Shown: piece after piece, positions 33,750-42,467 of the stretch
Layout of the letters: each line of letters starts with the position of its first letter
Numbering within the stretch: position 1 is the first letter of the stretch
Source of the DNA: Halobacillus litoralis
Lineage (GTDB): Bacteria > Bacillota > Bacilli > Bacillales > Halobacillaceae
DNA: 64,000 bases
Assembly (NCBI RefSeq): GCF_020171725.1
Contig: NZ_JAIVAJ010000008.1
Coordinates: 1-64,000 of the forward strand
Reading direction: 5' to 3'
The notes under the pieces: model-generated
The model's database searches: none
Told to the model about the DNA's origin: nothing
Seen by the model: only the letters and a program-made list of their open reading frames with translations
Made by a program: the position numbers and the translations under genes

Positions 33750-34697
33750 CCGAGTCAACTGCTCCATAATCTCGATATAGGTCAACGTAGCTTCATGATA
33801 CTTCTTCAACGAATCGCCGTTCTTCACCGCTTCCATGAACGTCTTCACCTGCAGACTGTACTGATCGCCTTCTTCTGTGTACGTCTTCTCGCCTTGATCA
33901 TTCTGTACGGTAATCTTCCCGATGTGGTCTTCCTTATCCGGACGATAAGCGTCGTGTACCTTAAGGACGCCCTCTGATCCAACCACTTCGTACTCATTCC
34001 GCATGACAGCATCAAAGCTTGAATCCACTTGAACAACGACTCCGTTCTCAAGTAGAAGCGCAGCGGCAGCCGTGGTGTCCACACCGTGCTCAGGGTCGAT
34101 CCGCTTCGTCACCTGAACATCCATCACATTCTCATTCATGATATTCAAAGCAGAATGAACGCCGTAACAGCCGACATCCCAGAGCGATCCGCCCCCTTTT
34201 TCTTGATCGAGACGAATGTTGTACGAGGAACGGTCGAAGAAGAAGGAGAAGCTTGCGCGGATCATCGCAACCTCGCCCACCGCTCCGTCGTTCACCAGCT
34301 GTTTCACCTTATCGTGCTGCGGGTGGAACTGATACATGAACGCTTCCAGGAAATAAACGCCGTGCTCTTCACAAGCTTGGATCATTTCTTCCGCATCCTG
34401 ACGGTTCAGGGCAGCTGGTTTTTCACACAACACATGCTTTCCGGCCTGAGCTGCTTTGATCGTCCACTCTTTGTGCAGGTGGTTCGGAAGGGGAATGTAG
34501 ACCGCTTCGACTTCTGAATCCTCGAGTAGCGCTTCATAGCTGTCGTATGTATTCGGGATCTGGAACTGTTCAGCCAGCGCCTCCTCTTTGCCGCTTAAAC
34601 TCGCAACGGCCACCACTTCAGCTCCGTCTGTTCTTTTCATCGCTGGAATCAGCGCTTTCTTGGCAATGTTCGCTGCCCCTAGAATACCCCATTTCAT
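33741..34697 (-). CDS. Gfo/Idh/MocA-family oxidoreductase
   Basis: The 318-residue protein has an N-terminal Rossmann fold starting MKWGILGAANIAKKALIPAM and the family motif CEKPAALN (near residues 95-102) containing the catalytic Lys, then a C-terminal alpha/beta substrate domain with GGGSLWDVGCYGVHSALNI. Such enzymes oxidise or reduce sugars, inositols or related polyols with NAD(P). It overlaps the ribokinase stop by 4 bp, so both act in one sugar route, possibly converting a sugar before phosphorylation. No sugar transporter lies next to it. Confidence 0.87.
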   Translation of the reverse strand: MKWGILGAANIAKKALIPAMKRTDGAEVVAVASLSGKEEALAEQFQIPNTYDSYEALLEDSEVEAVYIPLPNHLHKEWTIKAAQAGKHVLCEKPAALNRQDAEEMIQACEEHGVYFLEAFMYQFHPQHDKVKQLVNDGAVGEVAMIRASFSFFFDRSSYNIRLDQEKGGGSLWDVGCYGVHSALNIMNENVMDVQVTKRIDPEHGVDTTAAAALLLENGVVVQVDSSFDAVMRNEYEVVGSEGVLKVHDAYRPDKEDHIGKITVQNDQGEKTYTEEGDQYSLQVKTFMEAVKNGDSLKKYHEATLTYIEIMEQLTRKP

Positions 34698-35554
34698 GTC
34701 GATCTCCTCCTTATGAATGCTTCTACTTCCTCTAGTGTCGGCATGCCGCCCTGCGCGCCTTCCTTCTGCACAGACAAAGCGGCCGCCACGTTCGCTTTCA
34801 GACAGGCTTCCTCCAGACCTGAGCCGGACGCAAGAAGCGTGGCAAGCGCTCCGTTGAATGTATCGCCCGCCCCCGTCGTGTCCCTGACCTCGACCGAAAA
34901 GCCCTCTACGATTTTCTTATTCCCATTCACCGTAAAGCTGACACCCTGAGCGCCTAATGTTGTGATCAGCTTCTCTTCTTTCACCTGCAGACTCTCCGCT
35001 TCCCTTTCATTCGGGGTGAAAAAGGAAGCCCCTTCGACGATAGATTCAGGTAAAGGCTGAATCGGTGCCGGATTGACGATCAGCGGGATATGGTGAGCCC
35101 GCGCAAAGCCCGCGATCCATTCCACCGTCTCGATTGGAATCTCCAGTTGGACGAGAAGCATATCGCTTTCCTTGAGAAGTGCTTCACACCCCTTCATATA
35201 TTCAGGTGTGACGTAAGCATTTGCACCAGGTGCGACAATGATCCGGTTGTCGTTGTCACAGACGATGATCGTGGCCGTTCCGGTCGAAGCCTCTTGTATG
35301 GTAGAAACGTGGGTGACGTCCACCCCTTCGTTCAGCAGGTGCGCCTTCAAGTCGGTCCCGAACGGATCATGGCCGACAGCTCCGATCATGTGGACGTCTG
35401 CACCGAGCCTCGCAGAAGCGACTGCTTGATTGGCCCCCTTCCCACCTGGATAAGTCGCGAACTTTTTTCCTAAGACGGTTTCGCCTTGGTCGGGGACGCG
35501 GTCGGTGGTTACGGTCAGGTCCATGTTGATGCTTCCGATTATGGTTACGTTCAT
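34694..35554 (-). CDS. rbsK: Ribokinase
   Basis: The 286-residue PfkB-family kinase begins MNVTIIGSINMDLTV and has YPGGKGANQAVASARLG, the ribokinase substrate loop, and DTTGAGDTFNGAL near residue 235 with the catalytic Asp in GAGD. These match ribokinases, which make ribose 5-phosphate from ribose and ATP. Identity with rbsK is by motif and could extend to other sugars. TAGGAGG precedes the ATG. It is translationally coupled to the oxidoreductase downstream. No rbsD or ABC ribose importer is in the window. Confidence 0.85.
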   Translation of the reverse strand: MNVTIIGSINMDLTVTTDRVPDQGETVLGKKFATYPGGKGANQAVASARLGADVHMIGAVGHDPFGTDLKAHLLNEGVDVTHVSTIQEASTGTATIIVCDNDNRIIVAPGANAYVTPEYMKGCEALLKESDMLLVQLEIPIETVEWIAGFARAHHIPLIVNPAPIQPLPESIVEGASFFTPNEREAESLQVKEEKLITTLGAQGVSFTVNGNKKIVEGFSVEVRDTTGAGDTFNGALATLLASGSGLEEACLKANVAAALSVQKEGAQGGMPTLEEVEAFIRRRST

Positions 35555-35565
35555 GGTTCAGCCTC

Positions 35566-35793
35566 CTAACTGCAGCACATAACCGCTCTCGTTAAATCTT
35601 TTTCTTTAATGAGAACGTTGTTTTCGTCATCGACTTTGTAATCTAGTTCTGCGTGCTGTAAACGCTCGACTAGTGATTCTCTTAAGATATCATTATCCAT
35701 ATTGTCCGAATAAACAACAAAGCTATCTTCTGATTCAAGCTGGCATCCAAAGAGCACGATGGATAGTAAGACCAGCGTAATCCATCCTTTCAA
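35566..35793 (-). CDS. Small lipoprotein of unknown function
   Basis: The 75-residue protein begins with a TTG, with GGGAGTGG about 6 bases upstream. It has a signal segment MKGWITLVLLSIVLFGC ending in a lipobox Cys at residue 17. The mature 58 residues are acidic and end in Cys-Cys-Ser. It may share a promoter with rbsK 11 bp downstream. No family recognised. Confidence 0.65.
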   Translation of the reverse strand: MKGWITLVLLSIVLFGCQLESEDSFVVYSDNMDNDILRESLVERLQHAELDYKVDDENNVLIKEKDLTRAVMCCS

Positions 35794-35914
35794 ACGACCA
35801 CTCCCTTACCATTTTCACCCTATTATATCACGCCAAGCAGGCAAGCAATTTACTTAAAATTCCAAAGTTGTTTGCTATAATGGAAGTAGTTCCCTCTTGA
35901 GAGGAGTATCGTTG

Positions 35915-36766
35915 ATGCTTACTGCTTTCTTCATCATTACAATCTTGGGGCTGTTTTTGTTTTCGGTTGTAGCGATCAGCTTATCTTCGGTTCAGAAGCG
36001 TGATGTGGAACGCGACGGGTATAAAGTGTGGATGGACCAGATGAAGGCTGGAACGATTCGAATCGACTATGAACGGCGCAGGATTGAGACACCGGACCTC
36101 GAGCTCGGATTCGGACAGGTCACACGGCTGAGTCTCGTGGAAGCCCACGATTATACGGACGTGTATCTTTTTTATACGAATGCTGAGCTGATGTCCGATT
36201 GGCTGCAGTTTTCGATTCATAAAAAAAGTACAGACTACCAGCCGAATGAGACGTTCATCCAGCAGTTGCAGCGAATAGCGGATAGTGCCGGTGGGGAGTG
36301 CGAGCCGGTTGAGAAGCTGATGGACGACGAGACGATCCGGTTGTCCTCTCCATTGCGGAAGATTGCCCAGTCGCTCAAGGTGATGGGTACGGATGAGCGC
36401 CGGGATTTGGAAGCAAAGCTGAATACGTATCAGCTCCGCACGTTCGTGAAGAAGGAGATGCAGTTGATTTCGTATGAAGGAAAGCCTCTAACGTTGCGTG
36501 TACGGGAGGGCTTCCGCTTTTATTCACCTGATTGTGAAGCCCATTTCATGTTCCTTCATACATTTGACACGATTTACCTTGCAGAAGTTTGTGAATCTGG
36601 GGAAGTCTATATGTTATATGAAGAGAAAGAAGACCGGTGGTTTGCAGAAGAGCTTTGGCGTCCGAGCCTTCAGGCTGATATTTGGTTTATTGCAAGAGTG
36701 TTATCGGACCCGGCGCCATTGGACAAATCCACGATCAACAAAAAGGGCTTGTCTCCTCATGCGTAG
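35915..36766 (+). CDS. Hypothetical membrane-anchored protein
   Basis: The 283-residue protein has one N-terminal helix (LTAFFIITILGLFLFSVVAI) and a long hydrophilic domain with mixed alpha/beta character. I do not recognise it. The ATG at 35915 has GAGAGGAG upstream; the earlier in-frame ATG overlaps that site. It is isolated between divergent and unrelated genes. Confidence 0.68.
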   Translation: MLTAFFIITILGLFLFSVVAISLSSVQKRDVERDGYKVWMDQMKAGTIRIDYERRRIETPDLELGFGQVTRLSLVEAHDYTDVYLFYTNAELMSDWLQFSIHKKSTDYQPNETFIQQLQRIADSAGGECEPVEKLMDDETIRLSSPLRKIAQSLKVMGTDERRDLEAKLNTYQLRTFVKKEMQLISYEGKPLTLRVREGFRFYSPDCEAHFMFLHTFDTIYLAEVCESGEVYMLYEEKEDRWFAEELWRPSLQADIWFIARVLSDPAPLDKSTINKKGLSPHA

Positions 36767-36781
36767 GAGCGGGCTTTTTTT
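36745..36781 (+). terminator. Terminator overlapping the end of the hypothetical gene
   Basis: GCTTGTCTCCT can pair with AGGAGCGGGC using G-U wobbles, followed by seven T. It begins before the stop codon at 36766. Confidence 0.55.
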
Positions 36782-36931
36782 GGTGGCGTGATTTTCTTTT
36801 TTAAAGATGGTAATTGAGAAAAAAGCGACCCGTTTGAGTTTAAAATAGGTGGGAAACGGTTTATACTAGCTATTGTGGGAATTTTGCCACAAGGCATTTC
36901 GGGAAATATTTTCGACAACTTTGTGATGCTG

Positions 36932-36985
36932 TTGACAAAAAACGCATTTTATTTAATAATAGTTGTCGTATTAGAATTATTATAA
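36932..36985 (+). promoter_or_regulatory. ahpCF promoter with PerR box
   Basis: TTGACA (36932-36937) is followed 16-17 bp later by TAATAAT (36954-36960) as -10. TTAGAATTATTATAA (36971-36985) matches the PerR consensus TTATAATNATTATAA at all but one defined base and covers the start of transcription, so PerR would repress until peroxide oxidises it. Confidence 0.8.
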
Positions 36986-37030
36986 ATAAGCTGCTTCTTG
37001 CAGCTAAAACATATTAGGAGGAATTTTGTT

Positions 37031-37594
37031 ATGTCTCTAATCGGTAAGCAAGTCGAGCAATTCCAAGCTAAAGCATTCAAAAATGGTGAATTCGTTGATG
37101 TAAGCGACGAAAACTTCAAAGGTCAGTGGAGCGTAGTTTGCTTCTACCCTGCAGACTTCTCTTTCGTATGCCCAACTGAACTTGAAGACCTTCAAGCACA
37201 GTACGAAGACCTGAAAGCACTAGGTGCAGAAGTATACTCTGTTTCTACAGATACTCACTTCGTACACAAAGGATGGCACGACAGCTCAGAGAAAATTAAC
37301 AAAATCGAATACACAATGATCGGTGACCCATCTCAGCAGATCTCCCGTAACTTCGATGTACTTGACGAAGAATCTGGCCTTGCTGACCGCGGTACATTCA
37401 TCATCGACCCAGACGGTGTTGTTCAAACAGTAGAAATCAACGCTGGCGGAATCGGTCGTGACGCAAGCACAATCATCAACAAGATCAAAGCAGCTCAATA
37501 TGTTCGCCAAAACCCAGGTGAAGTTTGCCCGGCAAAATGGGAAGAAGGTAACGACACATTGACTCCAAGCCTTGATCTAGTAGGTAAAATTTAA
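37031..37594 (+). CDS. ahpC: Alkyl hydroperoxide reductase subunit C (peroxiredoxin)
   Basis: The 187-residue 2-Cys peroxiredoxin has the peroxidatic Cys47 in FVCPTELED and resolving Cys166 in VCPAKW, the AhpC positions. It reduces hydrogen peroxide and organic peroxides, with AhpF recycling it. AGGAGG lies before the ATG at 37031; an upstream frame extension covers the promoter. The A/T-poor, codon-biased reading (favouring GAC, ATC, AAC) fits a highly expressed gene. It is the first gene of the PerR-type operon. Confidence 0.95.
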   Translation: MSLIGKQVEQFQAKAFKNGEFVDVSDENFKGQWSVVCFYPADFSFVCPTELEDLQAQYEDLKALGAEVYSVSTDTHFVHKGWHDSSEKINKIEYTMIGDPSQQISRNFDVLDEESGLADRGTFIIDPDGVVQTVEINAGGIGRDASTIINKIKAAQYVRQNPGEVCPAKWEEGNDTLTPSLDLVGKI

Positions 37595-37607
37595 GGAGTG
37601 TCTATAA

Positions 37608-39137
37608 ATGGTTCTTGATGCACAAATTAAGGAACAATTAAACCAATATCTTCAATTGATGGAAGGTGACATTGTCCTGAAAGTCAGTGCAGGCGAGGAC
37701 GACGTTTCTAAAGAGATGTCAGCTCTAACGGATGAGCTGGCATCTATGTCATCTAACATCAAAGTTGAGAATGCAGCACTGAAGCGCACACCAAGCTTCA
37801 GCGTGAACCGTCCTGGTGAAGAGACGGGCATCACGTTCGCTGGTGTACCTTTAGGTCACGAGTTTACTTCTCTCGTGCTTGCTCTGCTTCAGACAAGTGG
37901 GCGCGCGCCTAAGGAAGAAGAAAGCATGATCAACCAGATTCAAGATATTAGTGGCGAATTCCACTTTGAAACGTATGTCAGCTTAAGCTGTCACAACTGC
38001 CCGGATGTTGTACAGGCACTGAACTTGATGAGTGTTCTTAACCCGAACATCACGCACACGATGATCGACGGGGCCGCTTTTAAAGAAGAAGCGGAGAAGA
38101 ACAATGTGATGGCAGTCCCTTCTGTATATCTGAACGGCGAATTCTTTGGTGGCGGTCGTATGACGCTTGCGGAAATCGTAGGCAAAATCAGCGAAGCGCC
38201 GAATCCGGAGGAATTCACGAACCGTGACCCATACGAAGTGCTGATCATCGGCGGTGGCCCAGCAGGTGCCAGCGCGGCGATTTATGCAGCGCGTAAGGGA
38301 ATCCGCACAGGTATTGTAGCGGAGCGTTTCGGTGGTCAGGTCCTTGATACGATGAGTATCGAGAACTTCATCAGTGTAAGACAGACGGAAGGTCCGAAGT
38401 TCGTCGCGAACCTTGAAGAGCACGTGAAAGATTACGAAATTGATGTCATGAACCTTCAACGCGTGAAACGCCTGGAGAAGAATGACATGTTCGAAATCGA
38501 ACTCGACAATGGCGGCACGCTGAAAAGTAAAACCGTCATCGTTTCAACAGGTGCCCGTTGGCGTCAACTTGGTGTCCCTGGAGAAGAAGAATTCAAGAAT
38601 GCCGGCGTTGCCTACTGCCCTCACTGTGACGGTCCTCTATTCGAAGGAAAAGATGTCGCTGTCATCGGTGGCGGAAACTCCGGTGTCGAAGCAGCCATTG
38701 ACTTGGCCGGCATTGTGAAGAATGTCACAGTACTTGAATTCGGTGCAGAGTTGAAAGCGGACGACGTCTTGCAGGACCGCTTGAACAGCCTGCCAAACGT
38801 CTCTGTACACACGAACGCCCAAACAACAGAAATCACCGGCGACCAGAATGTCAATGGTCTCACGTACATCGACCGTGAAACGGAAGAAGAGAAGCACGTC
38901 GAGCTCGACGGCGTCTTCGTCCAAATCGGACTTGTTCCAAACACGGAATGGATGGACGAAACGGTTGAGAAAAACCGTATCGGTGAAGTTGTCGTCGATA
39001 AGAAAAACGCGACAAACGTACCTGGCTTGTTTGCCGCAGGAGACTGCACAGACAGCCCGCACAACCAAATCATCATTTCGATGGGTGATGGAGCCAATGC
39101 TTCTCTTGGAGCATTCGACTACTTGATCCGTAACTAA
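37608..39137 (+). CDS. ahpF: Alkyl hydroperoxide reductase subunit F (NADH-peroxiredoxin reductase)
   Basis: The 509-residue flavoprotein has an N-terminal double-thioredoxin-fold domain with the CHNC redox pair (residues about 128-131), then a thioredoxin-reductase-like part with EVLIIGGGPAGASAA (FAD), VAVIGGGNSGVEAA (NADH) and the second redox pair in YCPHCDGP. It passes electrons from NADH to AhpC. It starts 13 bp after ahpC and ends before a perfect terminator. Confidence 0.95.
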   Translation: MVLDAQIKEQLNQYLQLMEGDIVLKVSAGEDDVSKEMSALTDELASMSSNIKVENAALKRTPSFSVNRPGEETGITFAGVPLGHEFTSLVLALLQTSGRAPKEEESMINQIQDISGEFHFETYVSLSCHNCPDVVQALNLMSVLNPNITHTMIDGAAFKEEAEKNNVMAVPSVYLNGEFFGGGRMTLAEIVGKISEAPNPEEFTNRDPYEVLIIGGGPAGASAAIYAARKGIRTGIVAERFGGQVLDTMSIENFISVRQTEGPKFVANLEEHVKDYEIDVMNLQRVKRLEKNDMFEIELDNGGTLKSKTVIVSTGARWRQLGVPGEEEFKNAGVAYCPHCDGPLFEGKDVAVIGGGNSGVEAAIDLAGIVKNVTVLEFGAELKADDVLQDRLNSLPNVSVHTNAQTTEITGDQNVNGLTYIDRETEEEKHVELDGVFVQIGLVPNTEWMDETVEKNRIGEVVVDKKNATNVPGLFAAGDCTDSPHNQIIISMGDGANASLGAFDYLIRN

Positions 39138-39140
39138 TGA

Positions 39141-39178
39141 AAATCCCTCTCCATTTCGGTGGAGAGGGATTTTTTTAT
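39141..39178 (+). terminator. Terminator of the ahpCF operon
   Basis: AAATCCCTCTCCA (39141-39153) and TGGAGAGGGATTT (39160-39172) form a perfect 13-bp stem, followed by TTTT. Confidence 0.92.
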
Positions 39179-39184
39179 ACCCTG

Positions 39185-39512
39185 CGGGGCTGCGACTTTG
39201 ATTGGGACAGAGGAGTGCGCGTTCATAGGGGTGGTTGTCCCATTATTTTCTTATTGGGACTGATTCGACTGCTGGCTGGTGGCTCCCTGTCCCGATAATC
39301 TTTTATTGGGACTACCAGCTCTGCTGACGAAGGGCTCACTGTCCTGATAATCTCTTATTGGGACTATCTCCTGTGCTGACGAATGACTCGCTGTCCCGAT
39401 TACCTCTTATTGGGACTACCTCCTCTACTGACAGGTGATTCGCTGTCCCAATTCTCTTTTATCGGGACTTCTCCCTCTACTGACAGGGTCCTCCCTGTCT
39501 CATTCCATTCAA
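39185..39512. repeat. Tandem array B: 52-bp units with GTCCCA/TGGGAC palindrome
   Basis: Units begin at 39237, 39289, 39341, 39393, 39445 and 39497, exactly 52 bp apart, with a decayed unit from 39185. Each opens with a 24-bp inverted repeat, GTCCC(A/G), 12-14 nt, TGGGAC, then 28 bp; units 2-5 also share CTCTRCTGAC in the second half. Period and palindrome are the same as in array A, 25 kb away. It fills the gap between ahpF and the convergent TRAP operon (39138-39580); no credible gene is present. Confidence 0.9.
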
Positions 39513-39542
39513 AGCAAGCGGCGTACGCACATTTCTTTTTTC

Positions 39543-39575
39543 AAAAAACAAAAAGCCCCTCAATTAGAAGGGCTG
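39543..39575 (-). terminator. Terminator of the sugar-acid operon
   Basis: AGCCC (39554-39558) pairs with GGGCT (39570-39574) around a 11-nt loop that can form further A-T pairs. On the minus strand a T-rich run follows (A-run 39543-39553). Confidence 0.7.
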
Positions 39576-39580
39576 ATTGG

Positions 39581-40870
39581 TTAAAACAAGTTCGGGCTCA
39601 GCATCTCTGGTAAGTAGAAGGCGACGCCTGGCACGAATGCGATGAGCAAGAGCACGAACAAGACGACAGCGATGTACGGGATCACGGCTTTAAAGGATCG
39701 TTCGATCGGCAGCTTTCCTATTTTCGCAGCGAGCAGCAGACATAATCCATACGGTGGCGTAACGAGTCCGACGGCGAGTGTCATGATTGTGACGATTCCG
39801 AGAAGTACCGGGCTGATATCGAAGCTCAGGGCGACGGGCAGTACGACTGGAATGAATAGAATCATTGCTGGGATGGCATCCATGAACGTTCCAACAAAAA
39901 GGAAGAAGGCGATGATGACAAGCAGGAAGATCCATTTATTCGGGATGTTGTTCGTAAAGAACTGCTCGGCCCAGGAGGACAGTTGATAGTAGCTCATCAG
40001 TTCCCCTAGTGCGTTGGCGGCTGCGAGGGCGAACAGTGATAGGGAGCTGAGTGTCAGTGTATCAAATAAGATCTTCGGAAAATCCTTGATCTTCAGCGTT
40101 TTGTAGTAGAACATGGCGACAACGATCGTGTACAGGGAAGCGAATGCGGCCGCTTCTGTTGCGGTGAAGATTCCTGTAATGATTCCACCTATAAGAATAA
40201 TCGGGGTCATCAAAGCAGGTGCCGCGTCTAGAAATTGTTTAAAGAAGTTACTCATTGACGCTTTCTGATAGGTCGGGTAGTTATGTTTCTTCGCTAAAAC
40301 ATACACGATGGTCATCATTCCGAGTCCGACGAGTACGCCTGGTATGATTCCGACCATAAACAGGGCGCCGACGGATACGTTGGTCAGGCCTGCATAGATG
40401 ATCATCGGAATACTCGGAGGGATGATGACTCCAATCGTTGAAGAAGCGGCGGTGATTCCGACGGCATTCTCGTTATCGTAGCCCTGCTTTTTCATATTCG
40501 GGATGAGGATTTTTCCTACACCCGCTGTATCGGCCTGGGAAGCACCTGATACGCCGGCAAACAGCATCGATACGAGAATGTTAGCGTGAGCAAGTCCCCC
40601 TTTGATGTGACCTACGATGGAAAGGGCGAAGTTGATCAGCTTCTGTGAAATCTGACCGCTGTTCATCAAGTTGGCGGCAAGGATGAAGAGGGGTACAGCG
40701 ATCAGGACGAAGGAATCGAGTCCGTTGAACATTTTCACCGGAATCGTGACCGCCGGTGTGTAAGGCAGGTTGAAGATTCCGAGCATAGCGACGATTCCGA
40801 TGACGAATGCGATCGGGATACCAATGATCATCAAAATGACGAATAAGGCGACGAGTGAAATTCCAATCAC
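39581..40870 (-). CDS. TRAP transporter large permease, DctM/GntT-type (first system)
   Basis: The 429-residue protein has about 12 membrane helices and the TRAP DctM motifs GVSGASQADTAGVGKILIP and TAASSTIGVIIPPSIPMIIY. It forms the channel with the small subunit and uses an ion gradient to import substrate delivered by the DctP protein. The start is a GTG that overlaps the DctQ stop, with AAGGAGG upstream. Last gene of an eight-gene operon for a sugar acid. Substrate by context: 2-keto-3-deoxygluconate or a uronate-derived acid (inferred). Confidence 0.88.
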   Translation of the reverse strand: MIGISLVALFVILMIIGIPIAFVIGIVAMLGIFNLPYTPAVTIPVKMFNGLDSFVLIAVPLFILAANLMNSGQISQKLINFALSIVGHIKGGLAHANILVSMLFAGVSGASQADTAGVGKILIPNMKKQGYDNENAVGITAASSTIGVIIPPSIPMIIYAGLTNVSVGALFMVGIIPGVLVGLGMMTIVYVLAKKHNYPTYQKASMSNFFKQFLDAAPALMTPIILIGGIITGIFTATEAAAFASLYTIVVAMFYYKTLKIKDFPKILFDTLTLSSLSLFALAAANALGELMSYYQLSSWAEQFFTNNIPNKWIFLLVIIAFFLFVGTFMDAIPAMILFIPVVLPVALSFDISPVLLGIVTIMTLAVGLVTPPYGLCLLLAAKIGKLPIERSFKAVIPYIAVVLFVLLLIAFVPGVAFYLPEMLSPNLF

Positions 40871-41346
40871 TGCTGTACCTCCTTTCCAGAGAAGTGCTTA
40901 AGATTTTGTATGATGTGGTTCAAGGTGTAGATGGACATCGTGAGTCCCATAATCGGTACGGCAATCCACACATAGCCCATCTTGAGCTGTGGAATCGATA
41001 CCCAATTGTAATTCCAGAAATTGATCATCGCTTGTGCACCGAAGACTGTGATGGCTGAACTGAACCCAAGGATGATCACGTCATTGACGAGTGTCAGGCT
41101 GCTCTTGCCTTTCCCTTTCAGCTTCTTTAAAAGCAGGTCAAATTGGAAGTGTTCTCTTCGATTAAGCATGACAGATGCTCCCATAAATACAGCCCAAATG
41201 AAGGAATAGGTGGCGACTTCCCCTGTCCATATAGCGGAAACTCCTATAAACCTTGTTATGACCTGATAGACGATCGTGATGAAAAAGACGATCAGGAACA
41301 GGATGCCAATGGTTGTCTGCGTGCGCTCAAGAAGTCTGATTAACAT
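40867..41346 (-). CDS. TRAP transporter small permease, DctQ-type (first system)
   Basis: The 159-residue protein has four membrane helices with the DctQ pattern (TGEVATYSFIWAVFMGASVMLNRREHFQFDLL). It pairs with the large permease downstream, with which it overlaps by 4 bp. AAGGAGG precedes the ATG. Confidence 0.85.
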   Translation of the reverse strand: MLIRLLERTQTTIGILFLIVFFITIVYQVITRFIGVSAIWTGEVATYSFIWAVFMGASVMLNRREHFQFDLLLKKLKGKGKSSLTLVNDVIILGFSSAITVFGAQAMINFWNYNWVSIPQLKMGYVWIAVPIMGLTMSIYTLNHIIQNLKHFSGKEVQQ

Positions 41347-41407
41347 GTTAAACCTCCTTCTAGAAGATGAAAGGGAAGGACACGAACAGTGTCCGCCCCG
41401 TCAACCT

Positions 41408-42427
41408 CTACTTTTGTTCTCTCACTTGTTCTAATAGATCTGTGAATCCATTCTCTTCCGCTGTTTGGTCTTGAATCGGTTCAGCCAGTTCGATGAAAGG
41501 CGCGCGGTCGATTTCATTCACTTCCGCACCATCGTCGATCGCCTGCTGTTTGTATTCTCCCTCTTGTTCATAAAGGACTTCGCGTTCTTTTTTCACAGCG
41601 GCATCTGCAGCATCAAGTACAGCTTGCTGCTGTTCTTCTGTATAAGAGTCGAATTTCTTACCGTTTACAAGTAGGAATCTTGTTGTGTAGTCGTGACCTG
41701 TTTCCGTGATGTACTTTCCGTTATCCGTCTTGTGGTGGTTCTGCTGTACGAAGTATGGGTACGCATTCTCAGAGGCATCCACTACGCCTTGCTGCAGGGC
41801 CTGATACAGTTCACCCCATGCAACAGAGGTTGGAACGGCTCCTGTCTGCTCCCAATAGTTCGCTACGGCACCAGACGTTTGCGTACGGTACTTCAATCCT
41901 TGCATACCATCTACAGATTCCAGCGGTTCTTTTCCGTAATAGTGACGAACACCTGCTGTCCAGTAGCCCAGCACTTTGAAGTCATTATTGGACTTCTCGT
42001 TGATGATGTCAGCCATTTCGCTTCCGACTTCCCCGTCTACGACTGTTTCCCAGTGGTCATAGCTGTCGAATACGTAAGGAAGGGCGAATAGTTCGATTTC
42101 TTTGATTCCTGTCTTAGACATGAAGCCTGGGGATACAAGAACGACGTCCGCCGCACCGAGCTTCAGCTTCTCAACAAGCTCTGATTCACTCGTCCCAAGT
42201 GTTCCAGCATGGACTTCCACTTCAATGTCCTCATTCTGCTCAGCGACTTTCTTGAATTCTTCCATCCCGAATTGATAAGGGTTTTCTGGTGACGTCTGGT
42301 TATGAGCGGCAATGATCTTCATCTTTCCATCTTCTCCTGAAGCACCGGCTCCATTTCCACCACAACCTGCGAGAATCATCATCGAAGCTAGTAATAGGAA
42401 GGCAGCAAACGTAAAGGTTTTTTTCAT
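41408..42427 (-). CDS. TRAP transporter solute-binding lipoprotein, DctP-type (first system)
   Basis: The 339-residue protein has a lipoprotein signal (LASMMILAGCGGNG) and the DctP fold: YQFGMEEFKKVAEQ, GLKYRTQTSGAVANYWEQTGAVPTSVAWGELYQALQQGVVDASENAY, where the Arg in KYR binds the carboxylate of the ligand. It is the capture protein of the TRAP system and is followed by its permeases. AAAGGAGG precedes the ATG. A cre-like site lies 20-35 bp upstream. Confidence 0.88.
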   Translation of the reverse strand: MKKTFTFAAFLLLASMMILAGCGGNGAGASGEDGKMKIIAAHNQTSPENPYQFGMEEFKKVAEQNEDIEVEVHAGTLGTSESELVEKLKLGAADVVLVSPGFMSKTGIKEIELFALPYVFDSYDHWETVVDGEVGSEMADIINEKSNNDFKVLGYWTAGVRHYYGKEPLESVDGMQGLKYRTQTSGAVANYWEQTGAVPTSVAWGELYQALQQGVVDASENAYPYFVQQNHHKTDNGKYITETGHDYTTRFLLVNGKKFDSYTEEQQQAVLDAADAAVKKEREVLYEQEGEYKQQAIDDGAEVNEIDRAPFIELAEPIQDQTAEENGFTDLLEQVREQK

Positions 42428-42449
42428 AATGGAATTCCTCCTTTTAATT

Positions 42450-42463
42450 TGAAGACGCTTACA
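42450..42463 (-). promoter_or_regulatory. cre-like site upstream of dctP
   Basis: The 14-bp stretch TGAAGACGCTTACA, read on the plus strand, differs from the CcpA-site consensus TGWNANCGNTNWCA at one position. It lies between the aldolase and the solute-binding gene, inside the operon, where it could act as a roadblock under catabolite repression. Confidence 0.5.
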
Positions 42464-42467
42464 TTTA

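Noticed and set aside
39185..39512. CRISPR array
   Set aside because: Units 2-5 share most of the intervening sequence (CTCTRCTGAC), which true spacers would not.
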